DNA of 64,000 nt, from NCBI RefSeq assembly GCF_023721835.1, contig NZ_JAMKFE010000001.1, forward strand, positions 124,001 through 188,000, in the 5' to 3' direction. Origin of the DNA: Caldimonas mangrovi. Its GTDB lineage: Bacteria; Pseudomonadota; Gammaproteobacteria; Burkholderiales; Burkholderiaceae_C. Of the stretch, positions 19,001 to 26,939 are shown piece by piece; the stretch's first letter is position 1, and each line of letters begins with the position of its first letter. The notes under the pieces were generated by a model, which was not told where the DNA came from, searched no databases, and worked only from the letters and a program-made list of their open reading frames with translations. The translations under genes and the position numbers were made by a program.

Positions 19001-19522
19001 GAGCCGCAACTGCTGGCCGGCATCGTCAGCGACCTGCGTGTCGTCAACGGCCAGCGCGGCCGCGTTGCGATCTTCCGGCTCGACGACAAGAGCGACGTGA
19101 TCGAAGCCGTGGCGAATGAAGAACTGCTCGATGCGCACCGTGAACTGTTCAAGGACGACGAACTGCTGATCGTGCAGGGCAAGGTGCAGCCGGACCGCTT
19201 TTCCGGCGGGCTGCGATTGAACGTGCAGCAGGTCTGGGACCTGGCCAGCGCGCGGTGCCGCTTCGGCAAATACCTGCGGGTCGCGGTCAACGGTTCGGCG
19301 CCGCCGGTGAGCGAGCTGGTCCAGCAGTTCCCGCCCAAGCGCATCACCACCGAACACGGTGCTCTGCTGCAGGGCCTGGTGGTGCGCCTGCAACTGCACC
19401 GTGCAGCAGCCTACGGCGAACTGGACCTGGGGGAGGCTGCCCGCTTCTACCCCACCGATGAAGCGCTGCTGCGCTGGAAGCGTGACGCCCACAGCGGGCA
19501 GGCGCAGGTGGTGTACGAGTAG
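16016..19522 (+). CDS. dnaE: DNA polymerase III subunit alpha
   Basis: Replicative polymerase, C-family, 1168 aa, the size of DnaE1. The N-terminal PHP domain begins VHLRTHTEFSVVDG (residues 4-17). The polymerase core contains the acidic PDFDIDFC triad block (about 400-408) and GPGRGSGAGSLVAY. The helix-hairpin-helix, OB-fold (LAGIVSDLRVVNGQRG) and tau-binding region follow toward the C-terminus. The start ATG follows a -10-like TACAAT by 7 nt, so a leaderless message is likely. The sequence is intact throughout. Confidence 0.97.
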   Translation: MPFVHLRTHTEFSVVDGTLRIDELVAAAAEDGQVALAITDLSNLFGAIKFYKEARGSGVKPLVGADVWLEPEDPSGDRQPSRLLLLIQNQEGYLNLCELLARGWTQNVNRAQAWLKWEWLEALNEGLIALSGAEQGIVGQALMNRDGKRAEAVAQRLAGIFAGRFYLEVQRAGLPSNEAHVRAVVPLAAKLQLPVVATHPVQFQTPDDFEAHEARVCIAEGETLTNPRRIKRFTREQYFKSQADMEALFTDIPSAVANTVEVARRCSLTLVLGKPQLPDFPTPNGMPMEEYFRFASHEGLEERLAHLYPDAAERDRQRARYVERLDFEIGTILKMGFPGYFLIVADFINWAKDNGCPVGPGRGSGAGSLVAYALKITDLDPLRYNLLFERFLNPERVSMPDFDIDFCQANRDRVIDYVKEKYGREAVSQIATFGTMAAKAALRDVGRVLGMGYGHVDGIAKLIPAPPGKTVTLKRPGDKPDSGVIYARKEAPEIEEREKNEEEVAELLALAERVEGMVRNIGMHAGGVLIAPGKITDFCPLYMQPGSDSAVSQYDKDDVEAIGLVKFDFLGLATLTILEMAKDFIVQRHPQQKDFDFAKIPLDDRASYQLLSEGKTVAVFQLESRGMQGMLRDAKPSVFEDIIALVALYRPGPMDLIPSFCARKHGREEVEYPHPLMKEVLEETYGIMVYQEQVMQVAQRLGGYSLGGADLLRRAMGKKKAEEMAKHRVLFAEGAAKNGIDANLANEIFDLMEKFAGYGFNKSHAAAYALLAYHTAWLKVHYLAEFTAANMSVALDDTDKLKIFYDDAVQLGIRFEPPNVNTGTYRFEPVADKVVRYGLGAIKGTGQSAIEAIVQAREESGPFKSLFDFCARVDRSRINKRTVEALIKAGAFDALEPNRATLIASISLAFDYADTQAANVDQGGLFDFGSDDGEAHGSSTQEPELVVTPEWSIKERLGFEKLAIGFYLSGHLFDESQAEVRQFAKRKIADLIDSREPQLLAGIVSDLRVVNGQRGRVAIFRLDDKSDVIEAVANEELLDAHRELFKDDELLIVQGKVQPDRFSGGLRLNVQQVWDLASARCRFGKYLRVAVNGSAPPVSELVQQFPPKRITTEHGALLQGLVVRLQLHRAAAYGELDLGEAARFYPTDEALLRWKRDAHSGQAQVVYE

Positions 19523-19653
19523 TCACAATTTCGGGCGTGACGGAGTTGGGTTTTCACGCCGCCATGCGACAGACTATGGGCGTATTTCCCTTGTTTGATC
19601 CGCCGCGACGGCTACGATACGAGCCTCGCCGTTGTGGCGCCCTGGATCTCCGT

Positions 19654-20016
19654 ATGCACCCGAAAGCCCTTTTCTCTCTGATCGCGCTGACGATCGCTGC
19701 AGCTTCGGCTCATGCGACCGACGTCGGCGTCTCGGTGTCCGTCAGCCAGCCCGGCGTGTACGGGCGCATCGACATCGGCCATGCCCCGCCGCCGGCCCTG
19801 ATCTACCCGCAACCGGTGATCATCGTGCAACCGGTGCATGTGGCGCCCCGGCCCGTGTACATGCGCGTGCCCCCCGGCCATGCGAAGAACTGGCGCAAGC
19901 ACTGCCACAAGTACGACGCCTGCGGCACGCCGGTCTACTTCGTGAAGGACGATGACGGACACCGCGGTGGCCGCCACGAGCACAAAGGCCGCGGTCGCGG
20001 GCACAAGCACGACTGA
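19654..20016 (+). CDS. Small secreted His-rich protein of unknown function
   Basis: Protein of 120 aa. A signal peptide (MHPKALFSLIALTIAAASAHA, cleavage likely after AHA) is followed by a Pro/Val-rich segment of alternating PQPVIIV and VHVAPRP units, a CHKYDACGTPVYFV pair of cysteines that could form a disulfide, and a basic His-rich tail (GHRGGRHEHKGRGRGHKHD). The tail could bind metal or polyanions; this is inference. The ATG at 19654 gives a proper signal peptide, and a TACGAT at 19613-19618 could be its -10. The 130 bp upstream hold nothing else recognised. Confidence 0.7.
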   Translation: MHPKALFSLIALTIAAASAHATDVGVSVSVSQPGVYGRIDIGHAPPPALIYPQPVIIVQPVHVAPRPVYMRVPPGHAKNWRKHCHKYDACGTPVYFVKDDDGHRGGRHEHKGRGRGHKHD

Positions 20017-20021
20017 GGCCG

Positions 20022-21212
20022 TCAGCGGATCACGTTGAGCGCCTCGTAGCAGGCGCCCATCGTGTGATAGTCGGTCTTGCCGGCCGGGCTCTTCTCATTG
20101 CTGTACTTGCGGTTGCGGCGGTCGAGGATGCGGTACCACGCACCGTGCTGGTGGTCGATCATGTGCTGCCAGGAATAGGCCCAGAGGCGTTCGTACCAGC
20201 CCCAGTACGCCGCGTCGCCGCTGGCGTCGGCCAACAGCGCAGCGGCCGCGAAGCTCTCTGCCTGCACCCAGAAGTACTTGTCGTCGTCGCAGACCCGGCC
20301 TTCCGGATCGAAGCCATAGCACAGTCCTCCGTGCTCAGCGTCCCAGGCACGCGCCATGGCCGTTTCGAACAGATGACGCGCCGTCGGCAGCATCCAGGCC
20401 TCGTCGCGGTGTCGCCGCAGAATCAGCAGCAGCTTGGCCCATTCGGTCTGGTGCCCCGGCTGGAAGCCCCATGGCCGAAACAGGTGCTTCGGGTCCTGCC
20501 GGTTGTAGTTCCAGTCGGGCCGCCAATGGGTGTCGTAGTGCTCCCAGACCAGCCCGCCGGTGCCCGGTGCGAGTTGCTGGGTCAGCCGGGAGGCGAGCGT
20601 GCGCGCGCGGTCCAGGTAGCGGTCGTCGCCGGTCGCCTCGAAGGCGGCGATCAATGCTTCGCAGCTGTGCATGTTGGCGTTCTGCCCGCGATAGGCCGAC
20701 AAGCTGCCGTCGGGCAGGATTTCGTCGGCATAGAGCAGGTCGCCCGGCAGCCAGAAGTGCTGCTCCATCCATGAGAAACAGGCCTCCAGGCCTGCTCGCG
20801 CCTCGGCAATGCCGGCCTGCAGCGCGACAGCGTGCGCCAGCAGCACGAAAGCGTGGCCGTAACAATGCAGCGTGCTGTCGAGCACCTCGGGCCGGCCCTG
20901 GGCGTCGAGCCGCAACAACCAGGTGTAGCCGCCGTCGAAGCGGCGGTGCACGTTGTGCAGGAAGCGCAGCCCATGCCGTGCGCGCTCTCGACAGGCTTCA
21001 TCGCCGAAGAAGCGGGCGGCCATCGCGTGATTGAAAACGAACCGACAACTGCTGACCAGGTGCCGGGTGTCTTGGTTATAGACGGTGCCGTCGTCCAGAA
21101 AGAAGTGGAAGAAGCCGCCGCGACGGTCATCGACGCAGACCGGGTCGTAGAACGCGAGCGTGCGACGGATGTGGTCGATCAGGAAGGCACGCGAGCGGAA
21201 ATCGGGAGTCAT
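20022..21212 (-). CDS. AGE-family epimerase/isomerase (YihS-like)
   Basis: (alpha/alpha)6-barrel sugar isomerase, 396 aa, of the N-acylglucosamine 2-epimerase superfamily. Landmarks are HAFVLLAHA (about 120), GQNANMHSCEALIAAFEATGD (about 170-190), FRPWGFQPGHQTEWAKLL (about 245-262) and DYHTMGACYEAL at the C-terminus, with His residues where the family has its proton-transfer pair. It resembles aldose-ketose isomerases acting on mannose or sulfoquinovose more than GlcNAc epimerases; the substrate is unknown. A minus-strand TATGAT at 21247-21242 gives a short leader. Converges on the preceding secreted-protein gene. Confidence 0.88.
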   Translation of the reverse strand: MTPDFRSRAFLIDHIRRTLAFYDPVCVDDRRGGFFHFFLDDGTVYNQDTRHLVSSCRFVFNHAMAARFFGDEACRERARHGLRFLHNVHRRFDGGYTWLLRLDAQGRPEVLDSTLHCYGHAFVLLAHAVALQAGIAEARAGLEACFSWMEQHFWLPGDLLYADEILPDGSLSAYRGQNANMHSCEALIAAFEATGDDRYLDRARTLASRLTQQLAPGTGGLVWEHYDTHWRPDWNYNRQDPKHLFRPWGFQPGHQTEWAKLLLILRRHRDEAWMLPTARHLFETAMARAWDAEHGGLCYGFDPEGRVCDDDKYFWVQAESFAAAALLADASGDAAYWGWYERLWAYSWQHMIDHQHGAWYRILDRRNRKYSNEKSPAGKTDYHTMGACYEALNVIR

Positions 21213-21333
21213 CTCGGACGGGTCGGTTGGTTCGGACGTCGATCATAAGCGCGCATCCGGGCGTTGTCGCCAAATGCGAGAACAAGGCGGCAGTCCGGGC
21301 TCATCCGCAGTGTTTGGCCCTGCAATGGGTGAC

Positions 21334-21339
21334 TACACT
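21334..21339 (+). promoter_or_regulatory. -10-like hexamer adjoining patatin start (leaderless pattern)
   Basis: TACACT ends 6 nt before the ATG at 21346. No ribosome-binding site is present. It supports choosing 21346 over the in-frame ATG at 21325, which lies upstream of the hexamer. Confidence 0.4.
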
Positions 21340-21345
21340 CAGCGC

Positions 21346-22569
21346 ATGAGGCAGGGTATCCAGACAGGGTTGGTGTTGATGGGAGGCGGGGCACGCGCGG
21401 CCTACCAGGTCGGCGTGCTGCAGGCGATCGCCGACATCTACGAGCAGGCGGGCGGCCCAGGCGGCAATCCATTCCCGATCGTGGCAGGCACCTCGGCGGG
21501 CGCCATCAACGGTGCCGCGCTGGCGTGCGGGGCCGACGACTTCGTGGGCGCGGTGCGCATGCTTGCGGGCGTGTGGACCAACCTGCATGCGGAAGACATC
21601 TACCGCGCCGACTCGCTCGGCGTGATGCGGACCGGCGCCCGCTGGCTGTCGATGCTGTCGATCGGCTGGGTGATCGCCAGGTGGCGGCGTGCACGCCCGA
21701 AGTCGCTGCTCGACAACCAACCGCTGGCGGAGTTGCTGTCGCACCTGCTCGACACGCGGCGCATCGACTACATGATGCGGCAGGGGCATCTGAGAGCGCT
21801 CGCCGTCACCGCTTCGAGCTACTCGTCGGGGCATCACGTCACCTTCTATCAAAGCCGGGAAAATATCCTGCCGTGGACGCGCTCGCAGCGGCAGGCCGTG
21901 CGAGCGCGCATTGCACGAGAACATCTGCTCGCGTCGGCAGCGATCCCGTTCGTGTTCCCGGCGGTGCCGCTGAAGCTGAGCGGCGAAGTGGAGTATTTCG
22001 GCGACGGCTCGATGCGGCAGGCTGCGCCGATCTCGCCGGCGGTGCACCTCGGCGCCGAGCGCATCCTGATCGTCGGCGCCGGCCGCATGCAGGAGCCACC
22101 CGGGCGCCGGCTGGTGTCCCAGGAGTACCCCACGCTCGCGCAGATCGCCGGGCACGCGCTGTCGAATATCTTTCTCGACGCGATGGCCGTCGATGTCGAG
22201 CGGTTGCAGCGGATCAACAACACCTTGTCGCTGATGAGCCCGGAAGTGCGCGAGAAGACCAAGCTGCGGCCCATCGATCTGCTTGTCATCGCGCCGAGCC
22301 AGCGTCTCGATGACATTGCCGGCAAGCATGTCGGTGCGCTGCCCGTGCCGGTGCGGGCGATGCTGCGAGCGCTCGGGGTCACCAGCGATCCGAACGACGC
22401 CCGGGGTGCCGCCTTGGCGAGCTACTTGCTGTTCGAGCCCGACTACACGCGTGAGCTGATGGCACTCGGCCGCGACGACACGATGGCGCGGCGCGACGAA
22501 GTCTGCCGCTTCTTCGGCTGGGGGACCGAGGAGACGGCAGGTGCTGCGTTGAGCGTCGCTGCTGCCTGA
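21346..22569 (+). CDS. Patatin-like phospholipase family protein
   Basis: Predicted lipid acyl hydrolase of 407 aa. The oxyanion-hole motif GGGAR lies near residues 13-17. The nucleophile elbow GTSAG is at 48-52 with Ser50 as the presumed nucleophile. The dyad Asp is in FGDGSMRQAAP near residue 220. A C-terminal DUF3336-like extension follows. No signal peptide is seen, so a cytoplasmic or membrane-associated role is likely. The N-terminus is uncertain by seven residues (ATG at 21325 is the alternative). It converges on the ComEA-like gene 7 nt away. Confidence 0.9.
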   Translation: MRQGIQTGLVLMGGGARAAYQVGVLQAIADIYEQAGGPGGNPFPIVAGTSAGAINGAALACGADDFVGAVRMLAGVWTNLHAEDIYRADSLGVMRTGARWLSMLSIGWVIARWRRARPKSLLDNQPLAELLSHLLDTRRIDYMMRQGHLRALAVTASSYSSGHHVTFYQSRENILPWTRSQRQAVRARIAREHLLASAAIPFVFPAVPLKLSGEVEYFGDGSMRQAAPISPAVHLGAERILIVGAGRMQEPPGRRLVSQEYPTLAQIAGHALSNIFLDAMAVDVERLQRINNTLSLMSPEVREKTKLRPIDLLVIAPSQRLDDIAGKHVGALPVPVRAMLRALGVTSDPNDARGAALASYLLFEPDYTRELMALGRDDTMARRDEVCRFFGWGTEETAGAALSVAAA

Positions 22570-22576
22570 AGGCCGG

Positions 22577-22912
22577 CTACTGCCTGAGCCGCGCGGCCGG
22601 CGCCGGTGGCCGAGTGTCCCGGGGCACCCCGGGTGTCACGACCGCCTCGGAGTAGGCCCGGCCGTTCACCGTGAGCCCGGCCTGCGACAGCCGTTCGGCA
22701 GCGGCCGGACCGACGCCCCGCACGCGGTCGATCAAGTCTTCCCAGTCGGCAAAGCGTTCCTTGCCCCGCTCCGCCAGGATGCGGGCCGACAGCTTCGGGC
22801 CGACGCCGCGCACGGCTTCGAGTTGCGCCTGGGTGGCCGTGTTGACCTCGATGGCCGCGAAGACTCCCGTGCTGAACAGCGCGAGAATCGTGAACACCAG
22901 TTTTCCGAGCAT
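22577..22912 (-). CDS. ComEA-like helix-hairpin-helix DNA-binding protein
   Basis: Small protein of 111 aa. A signal peptide or membrane anchor (MLGKLVFTILALFSTGVFA) is followed by a tandem HhH domain (IEVNTATQAQLEAVRGVGPKLSARIL...DLIDRVRGVGPAAAERL, residues 21-75) like the DNA-binding part of ComEA. The tail is Pro/Arg-rich. The ATG at 22912 is preceded by GGAGGAAGC, a good ribosome site. It could bind incoming DNA in the periplasm as in competence systems. No other com or pil gene is nearby, so a competence role is inference. Confidence 0.83.
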   Translation of the reverse strand: MLGKLVFTILALFSTGVFAAIEVNTATQAQLEAVRGVGPKLSARILAERGKERFADWEDLIDRVRGVGPAAAERLSQAGLTVNGRAYSEAVVTPGVPRDTRPPAPAARLRQ

Positions 22913-23076
22913 GCTTCCTCCCTGAGTGATTCGTGCAGACGCTGCCCCCGCCCGTCGAGGGCACCGGCGGCTGCCGGTCCAGTCTAGGAACATCGGCGCC
23001 GCAGGGCTTCCCTCATGCGAGGGGAGGGTCGGACCCAGTGTGCGAGGAGATGTGTCAGGGGCTCGGGGTGAGGCGC

Positions 23077-24234
23077 TCAGTAGTCCTCGACGCGCCGTGG
23101 CGGGTAGCTGTCCCAACTGTGGCAGCCGGGGCACTGCCAGAAGTAGTGCGAGGCCTCGAAGCCACAGGCAGCGCAGCGATAGCGTTGCAGCGGCTTCGCC
23201 GATTGCGCCAGCACTTGCTGCAGGCGCTGCGTTTCCTGCGTCGTCAGGCTCTGACCCTGCGCAGTGGTCTCGTCGAGGAGGTCGAGCGCTGCCGAGATCG
23301 ACGGCTGTTTGGCGAGGTGCTGCGCGACCCATTCGCGGCGCACTGCCGGCTCGGCTTCCAGTCGTCGCAACGCAGCCAGCAGGTCGACCGACGGGGCGCG
23401 CTCATACAGCGCCCGCAGCTTCTCGACGGCGGCCCCCTGACGCGATGCAGCGGCCGCGCTGGACGCGTATTCGAGCGCCACCAGCGCGAAGGCGGCGGGG
23501 TTGGCTGTCATCAGCTCGTTCCACAGCTCGAGCGCCGCCTCGTGGCGTTCCTGTCGCGCCATGCGCTGCCCTGCGATCACCAGCGGGCGCGCCGCCTGCG
23601 GCATCGCCTCGCGGGCCTTGTGCAGCGCCTCGTCGGCGGCTGCCGTGTCGCCGCGCGCATCCGCGTCCAGTGCGATCTCGCACCAGCAGTGTGCAATGCG
23701 GTTCGCGAACGAGCCGGCGCCGGCCGCTTCCAGCTTGCGGGCGACGTCGATCGCCTTGCCCCAGTCCCGGGAGCGCTCGTACAGCGTCAACAGCGCGAGC
23801 CACGCATCGGTGCGGAAGCTGGTGCCCTCGAGCGCCTGATAGGCCGCCTCGGCACGATCGAACAGCCCGGCTTTCAGGAAGTCCTGGGCCAGCGCGAACT
23901 GGGCGCGCTCGCGCTCGGCACGCGGCAGGTCGCCGCGGCTGAGCAGATGTTCGTGGACACGCACCGCGCGTTCGTATTCGCCACGGCGCCGGAACAGGTT
24001 GCCGAGCGCGAAATGCAGATCCGAGGTGTCCGGATCGTGCTGGACCGCCTCGATGAAGGCGTCGATGGCTTTGTCCTGCTGTTCGTTGAGCAGCAGATTC
24101 AATCCCTTGAAATACGCCTTCGGCGATTCGCGCTGCGCCGAGCGCCATTGCCGCAGATCGATGCGCGAGCCGAGCCAGCCCAGCGCGAAGGCCACCGGCA
24201 GGCCCAGCAGCAACCACTGGAAATCAAAGTCCAT
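23077..24234 (-). CDS. lapB: Lipopolysaccharide assembly protein LapB (YciM)
   Basis: TPR protein of 385 aa that couples LPS synthesis to export by regulating FtsH-dependent turnover of LpxC. An N-terminal anchor (WLLLGLPVAFALGWLGSR, residues 7-24) is followed by about nine TPR repeats. The C-terminal rubredoxin-like metal site carries paired Cys motifs (CAAC and CPGC in the last 35 residues). Its start overlaps the lapA stop by 11 nt, so translation is coupled. The 160 bp after its stop, to the ComEA-like gene, hold nothing recognised. Confidence 0.94.
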   Translation of the reverse strand: MDFDFQWLLLGLPVAFALGWLGSRIDLRQWRSAQRESPKAYFKGLNLLLNEQQDKAIDAFIEAVQHDPDTSDLHFALGNLFRRRGEYERAVRVHEHLLSRGDLPRAERERAQFALAQDFLKAGLFDRAEAAYQALEGTSFRTDAWLALLTLYERSRDWGKAIDVARKLEAAGAGSFANRIAHCWCEIALDADARGDTAAADEALHKAREAMPQAARPLVIAGQRMARQERHEAALELWNELMTANPAAFALVALEYASSAAAASRQGAAVEKLRALYERAPSVDLLAALRRLEAEPAVRREWVAQHLAKQPSISAALDLLDETTAQGQSLTTQETQRLQQVLAQSAKPLQRYRCAACGFEASHYFWQCPGCHSWDSYPPRRVEDY

Positions 24235-24544
24235 CGCGCGGCGGATGCATCAGGGGCGGCAGTTCGTCGCTCGAACTGGCCGGTGGAGCCGGTGCAGCCG
24301 GGGTGGGAGCGGGCACCGTGGCCTGCCTGCGTGCGGCGCGCCGATGCCGCCACCAGCTGGGCACCATCGCCAGCACGCCGAAGGCGCAGCCGAGCGCAAA
24401 GGCGGCCAGCACGATGAACACCATGGGCGCCAGTGTCTGGTAGCCGAAAAACCAGTGCAGCGTTGCCTCGTGCTGGTTGTTCAGCGCGAACGCAAACAGA
24501 AGGAAGAAGATGGCGGCCCGGAAGAGCCAGATCAGACCTTGCAT
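24224..24544 (-). CDS. lapA: Lipopolysaccharide assembly protein LapA (DUF1049)
   Basis: Inner-membrane protein of 106 aa and partner of LapB. Two transmembrane helices are visible (about residues 5-22 and 40-62) flanking the conserved NNQHEATLHWFFGY stretch of DUF1049. The cytoplasmic tail is basic, then Pro/Ala-rich. It overlaps lapB by 11 nt. It lies about 90 nt beyond the ihfB stop; a strong hairpin terminator sits between them, so lapAB expression probably needs read-through or its own promoter. Confidence 0.92.
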   Translation of the reverse strand: MQGLIWLFRAAIFFLLFAFALNNQHEATLHWFFGYQTLAPMVFIVLAAFALGCAFGVLAMVPSWWRHRRAARRQATVPAPTPAAPAPPASSSDELPPLMHPPRDGL

Positions 24545-24616
24545 CGCGGCGATTCTAGCCTCGCGTCCGCGCGCCTTTGCCGGCTTCGCAGCAGGGCCTC
24601 GACAGCGGCGCAGGAA

Positions 24617-24648
24617 AGAAAAAAGCCGCTGCTTCAGGCAGCGGCTTT
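24617..24648 (-). terminator. Rho-independent terminator overlapping the end of ihfB
   Basis: On the minus strand AAGCCGCTGC pairs with GCAGCGGCTT (arms 24638-24647 and 24623-24632), followed by a T-rich run. The loop contains the ihfB stop codon, so the upstream arm encodes the last residues of IHF-beta. Confidence 0.85.
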
Positions 24649-24975
24649 GTCGGCGGGTGCCGCGGCCTTGTCGGCCGCGTCGGGCTCAGGCGCCGTGCGG
24701 GCATCAACGGCCTCGCGCAGCGCCTTGCCGGGCTTGAAGTGCGGCACCAGCTTCTCAGGGATGATCACCTGCTCGCCGGACCGGGGGTTACGCCCCACCC
24801 GTGGCGGACGACGGTTGATCGAGAAGCTGCCGAAGCCCCGGATCTCAATGCGGTGCCCGCGCGCGAGGGCGTCGGACATCGCGTCCAGGATGGTCTTGAC
24901 CGCGAACTCGGTGTCGCGGTGCGTCAACTGGCCGAAGCGCTCGGCCAGCTGGTTCACGAGATCGGAACGGGTCAT
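24634..24975 (-). CDS. ihfB: Integration host factor subunit beta
   Basis: DNA-bending HU/IHF-family protein of 113 aa. The core is canonical: [18 protein letters not shown] at the start, [29 protein letters not shown] covering the DNA-binding beta arms (about 40-68), and [11 protein letters not shown] at the end of the fold. About 20 residues of Ala/Asp/Lys-rich tail ([15 protein letters not shown]) extend beyond the usual C-terminus. It lies 55 nt downstream of rpsA, a conserved pairing in proteobacteria. Its stop codon sits in the loop of a terminator. Confidence 0.95.
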   Translation of the reverse strand: MTRSDLVNQLAERFGQLTHRDTEFAVKTILDAMSDALARGHRIEIRGFGSFSINRRPPRVGRNPRSGEQVIIPEKLVPHFKPGKALREAVDARTAPEPDAADKAAAPADKAAA

Positions 24976-25030
24976 TGAATCCTGGACGTCGATGCGGAGC
25001 GTCGATCAGCTCGGAACGCGGACTGAGCGA

Positions 25031-26752
25031 TCAGCCGTTGTTCTGCTGGTCGTTCAGCTTGGCCTTGAGCAGCGCGCCGAGGCTGGTGGTGCCGGCGTTC
25101 TCGCGGTTCTCGGCCGACAGGCGCTGCAGCGCTTCTTGCTGTTCGGCGTTGTCCTTCGCCTTGATCGACAACTGCAGGCCGCGGGTCTTGCGGTCGATGT
25201 TGATGATCAGTGCGGTGACTTCATCGCCTTCCTTCAGCACGTTGCGGGCGTCCTCGACGCGCTCGCGAGAGATCTCGGAAGCACGCAGGTAGCCCACCAC
25301 GTCGTCGGCCAGCAGGATCTCGGCGCCACGGGCGTCGACGGTCTTCACCGTGCCGGTCACCGTGGTGCCACGGTCGTTGACGGCGGTGAAGTTGCTGAAC
25401 GGGTCGGCGTCGAGCTGCTTGATGCCCAGGGAGATGCGCTCACGCTCCACGTCGATGGCCAGCACGATGGCTTCGACTTCCTGGCCCTTCTTGTAGTTGC
25501 GCACGGCGGCTTCGCCCGGCTCGTTCCAGGACAGGTCCGACAGGTGCACCAGGCCGTCGATGCCCGCTGCCAGGCCGACGAACACGCCGAAGTCGGTGAT
25601 CGACTTGACGGGGCCCTTGACGCGGTCGCCGCGCTTGAAGTTCTGCGCGAACTCGTCCCACGGGTTCGGCTTGCACTGCTTCATGCCCAGGCTGATGCGG
25701 CGCTTGTCTTCGTCGATCTCGAGGACCATGACTTCGACTTCGTCGCCCAGCGTGACGATCTTGGACGGGGCCACGTTCTTGTTGGTCCAGTCCATCTCGG
25801 AGACGTGCACCAGGCCTTCGATGCCCGGCTCGATCTCGACGAACGCACCGTAGTCGGCGATGTTCGTGACCTTGCCGAACAGGCGCGTGCCCTGCGGGTA
25901 GCGGCGCGACACGCCGACCCACGGGTCGTCGCCCATCTGCTTCAGGCCCAGCGAGACGCGGTTCTTCTCGGCGTCGAACTTCAGGACCTTGGCGGTCAGC
26001 TCCTGGCCGACCTGCACCACTTCGCTCGGGTGGCGCACGCGACGCCACGCCATGTCGGTGATGTGCAGCAGGCCGTCGATACCGCCCAGGTCGACGAACG
26101 CACCGTATTCGGTGATGTTCTTGACCACGCCGTGCACCACGGCGCCTTCGGTCAGCGTCTCGAGCAGCTTCGCGCGCTCTTCGCCCATCGACGCTTCCAC
26201 CACCGCACGGCGGCTCAGCACGACGTTGTTGCGCTTGCGGTCAAGCTTGATAACCTTGAATTCGAGGGTCTTGCCTTCGTACGGGCTCATGTCCTTGATC
26301 GGACGGGTGTCGATCAGCGAGCCGGGCAGGAAGGCGCGGATGCCGTTGACCAGCACGGTGAGGCCGCCCTTGACCTTGCCCGAGACGGTGCCGGTGACGA
26401 AGTCGCCGGACTCGAGCGCGCGTTCCAGCGACAGCCACGATGCCAGACGCTTGGCCTTGTCGCGCGACAGGATGGTGTCGCCGTAGCCGTTTTCCAGCGA
26501 GTCGATCGCCACCGAGACGAAGTCGCCGACCTGGACTTCGAGTTCGCCCTGGTCGTTGCGGAATTCGTCGATGGGGATGTACGCCTCGGACTTGAGGCCG
26601 GCGTTCACGACGACGAAGTTGTAGTCCACGCGGACGACTTCGGCGGTGATCACCTCGCCGGAGCGCATTTCGGAGCGCTTCAGCGACTCTTCGAACAGGG
26701 CGGCAAAAGTGTCCGACCCTTGGGCTGCGGCGGATTGGGTGGTTTGAGACAT
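25031..26752 (-). CDS. rpsA: 30S ribosomal protein S1
   Basis: mRNA-binding ribosomal protein of 573 aa with six S1 OB-fold repeats. Clear repeat signatures include [41 protein letters not shown] and [21 protein letters not shown]. The N-terminal two repeats bind the ribosome, the rest bind mRNA. The start ATG has AGGAAC just upstream and a two-hairpin leader. It is followed by ihfB and preceded by the aroA-cmk fusion, as in many Burkholderiales. Leaderless messages predicted elsewhere in this window would not depend on S1 for initiation. Confidence 0.97.
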   Translation of the reverse strand: MSQTTQSAAAQGSDTFAALFEESLKRSEMRSGEVITAEVVRVDYNFVVVNAGLKSEAYIPIDEFRNDQGELEVQVGDFVSVAIDSLENGYGDTILSRDKAKRLASWLSLERALESGDFVTGTVSGKVKGGLTVLVNGIRAFLPGSLIDTRPIKDMSPYEGKTLEFKVIKLDRKRNNVVLSRRAVVEASMGEERAKLLETLTEGAVVHGVVKNITEYGAFVDLGGIDGLLHITDMAWRRVRHPSEVVQVGQELTAKVLKFDAEKNRVSLGLKQMGDDPWVGVSRRYPQGTRLFGKVTNIADYGAFVEIEPGIEGLVHVSEMDWTNKNVAPSKIVTLGDEVEVMVLEIDEDKRRISLGMKQCKPNPWDEFAQNFKRGDRVKGPVKSITDFGVFVGLAAGIDGLVHLSDLSWNEPGEAAVRNYKKGQEVEAIVLAIDVERERISLGIKQLDADPFSNFTAVNDRGTTVTGTVKTVDARGAEILLADDVVGYLRASEISRERVEDARNVLKEGDEVTALIINIDRKTRGLQLSIKAKDNAEQQEALQRLSAENRENAGTTSLGALLKAKLNDQQNNG

Positions 26753-26812
26753 TGACAGTTCCTGGGAACCAGCCGAGGGCTGGCTGTTGGCTGCAGCGAA
26801 AGCTGCGGGTTA
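26753..26812 (-). promoter_or_regulatory. Structured 5' leader of rpsA
   Basis: Two hairpins lie upstream of the rpsA ribosome site. GCAGC-TTTC-GCTGC lies within about 26790-26806, and CCAGCC-CTC-GGCTGG is at 26783-26769, ending 16 nt before the ATG. S1 represses its own translation through a structured leader in enterobacteria; an equivalent role here is inference. The rest of the 187-bp gap up to aroA-cmk holds one more inverted repeat (26918-26934) without a T-run, and no clear promoter. Confidence 0.45.
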
Positions 26813-26939
26813 GGTTGTCGAACCGGCCTTTCGACGTGCCTTGCGGCACAGGAGGGGAAAGGCCGGACCTGGAAAACGCCCCCACTTGCGCGAAGGCGGC
26901 TGGCTGCTTGGGCTCGGTGGCTACCAGGTAGCCAGGGAA

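Noticed and set aside
15929-19492. Long open frame antisense to dnaE
   Set aside because: It mirrors an intact, highly conserved dnaE in a high-GC genome where antisense frames stay open by codon bias. Its product is His/Gln/Arg/Leu-rich with no recognisable domain.
26918-26934. Inverted repeat after aroA-cmk as a terminator
   Set aside because: Good stem, but no T-run on the minus strand, and the downstream rpsA is probably co-expressed.
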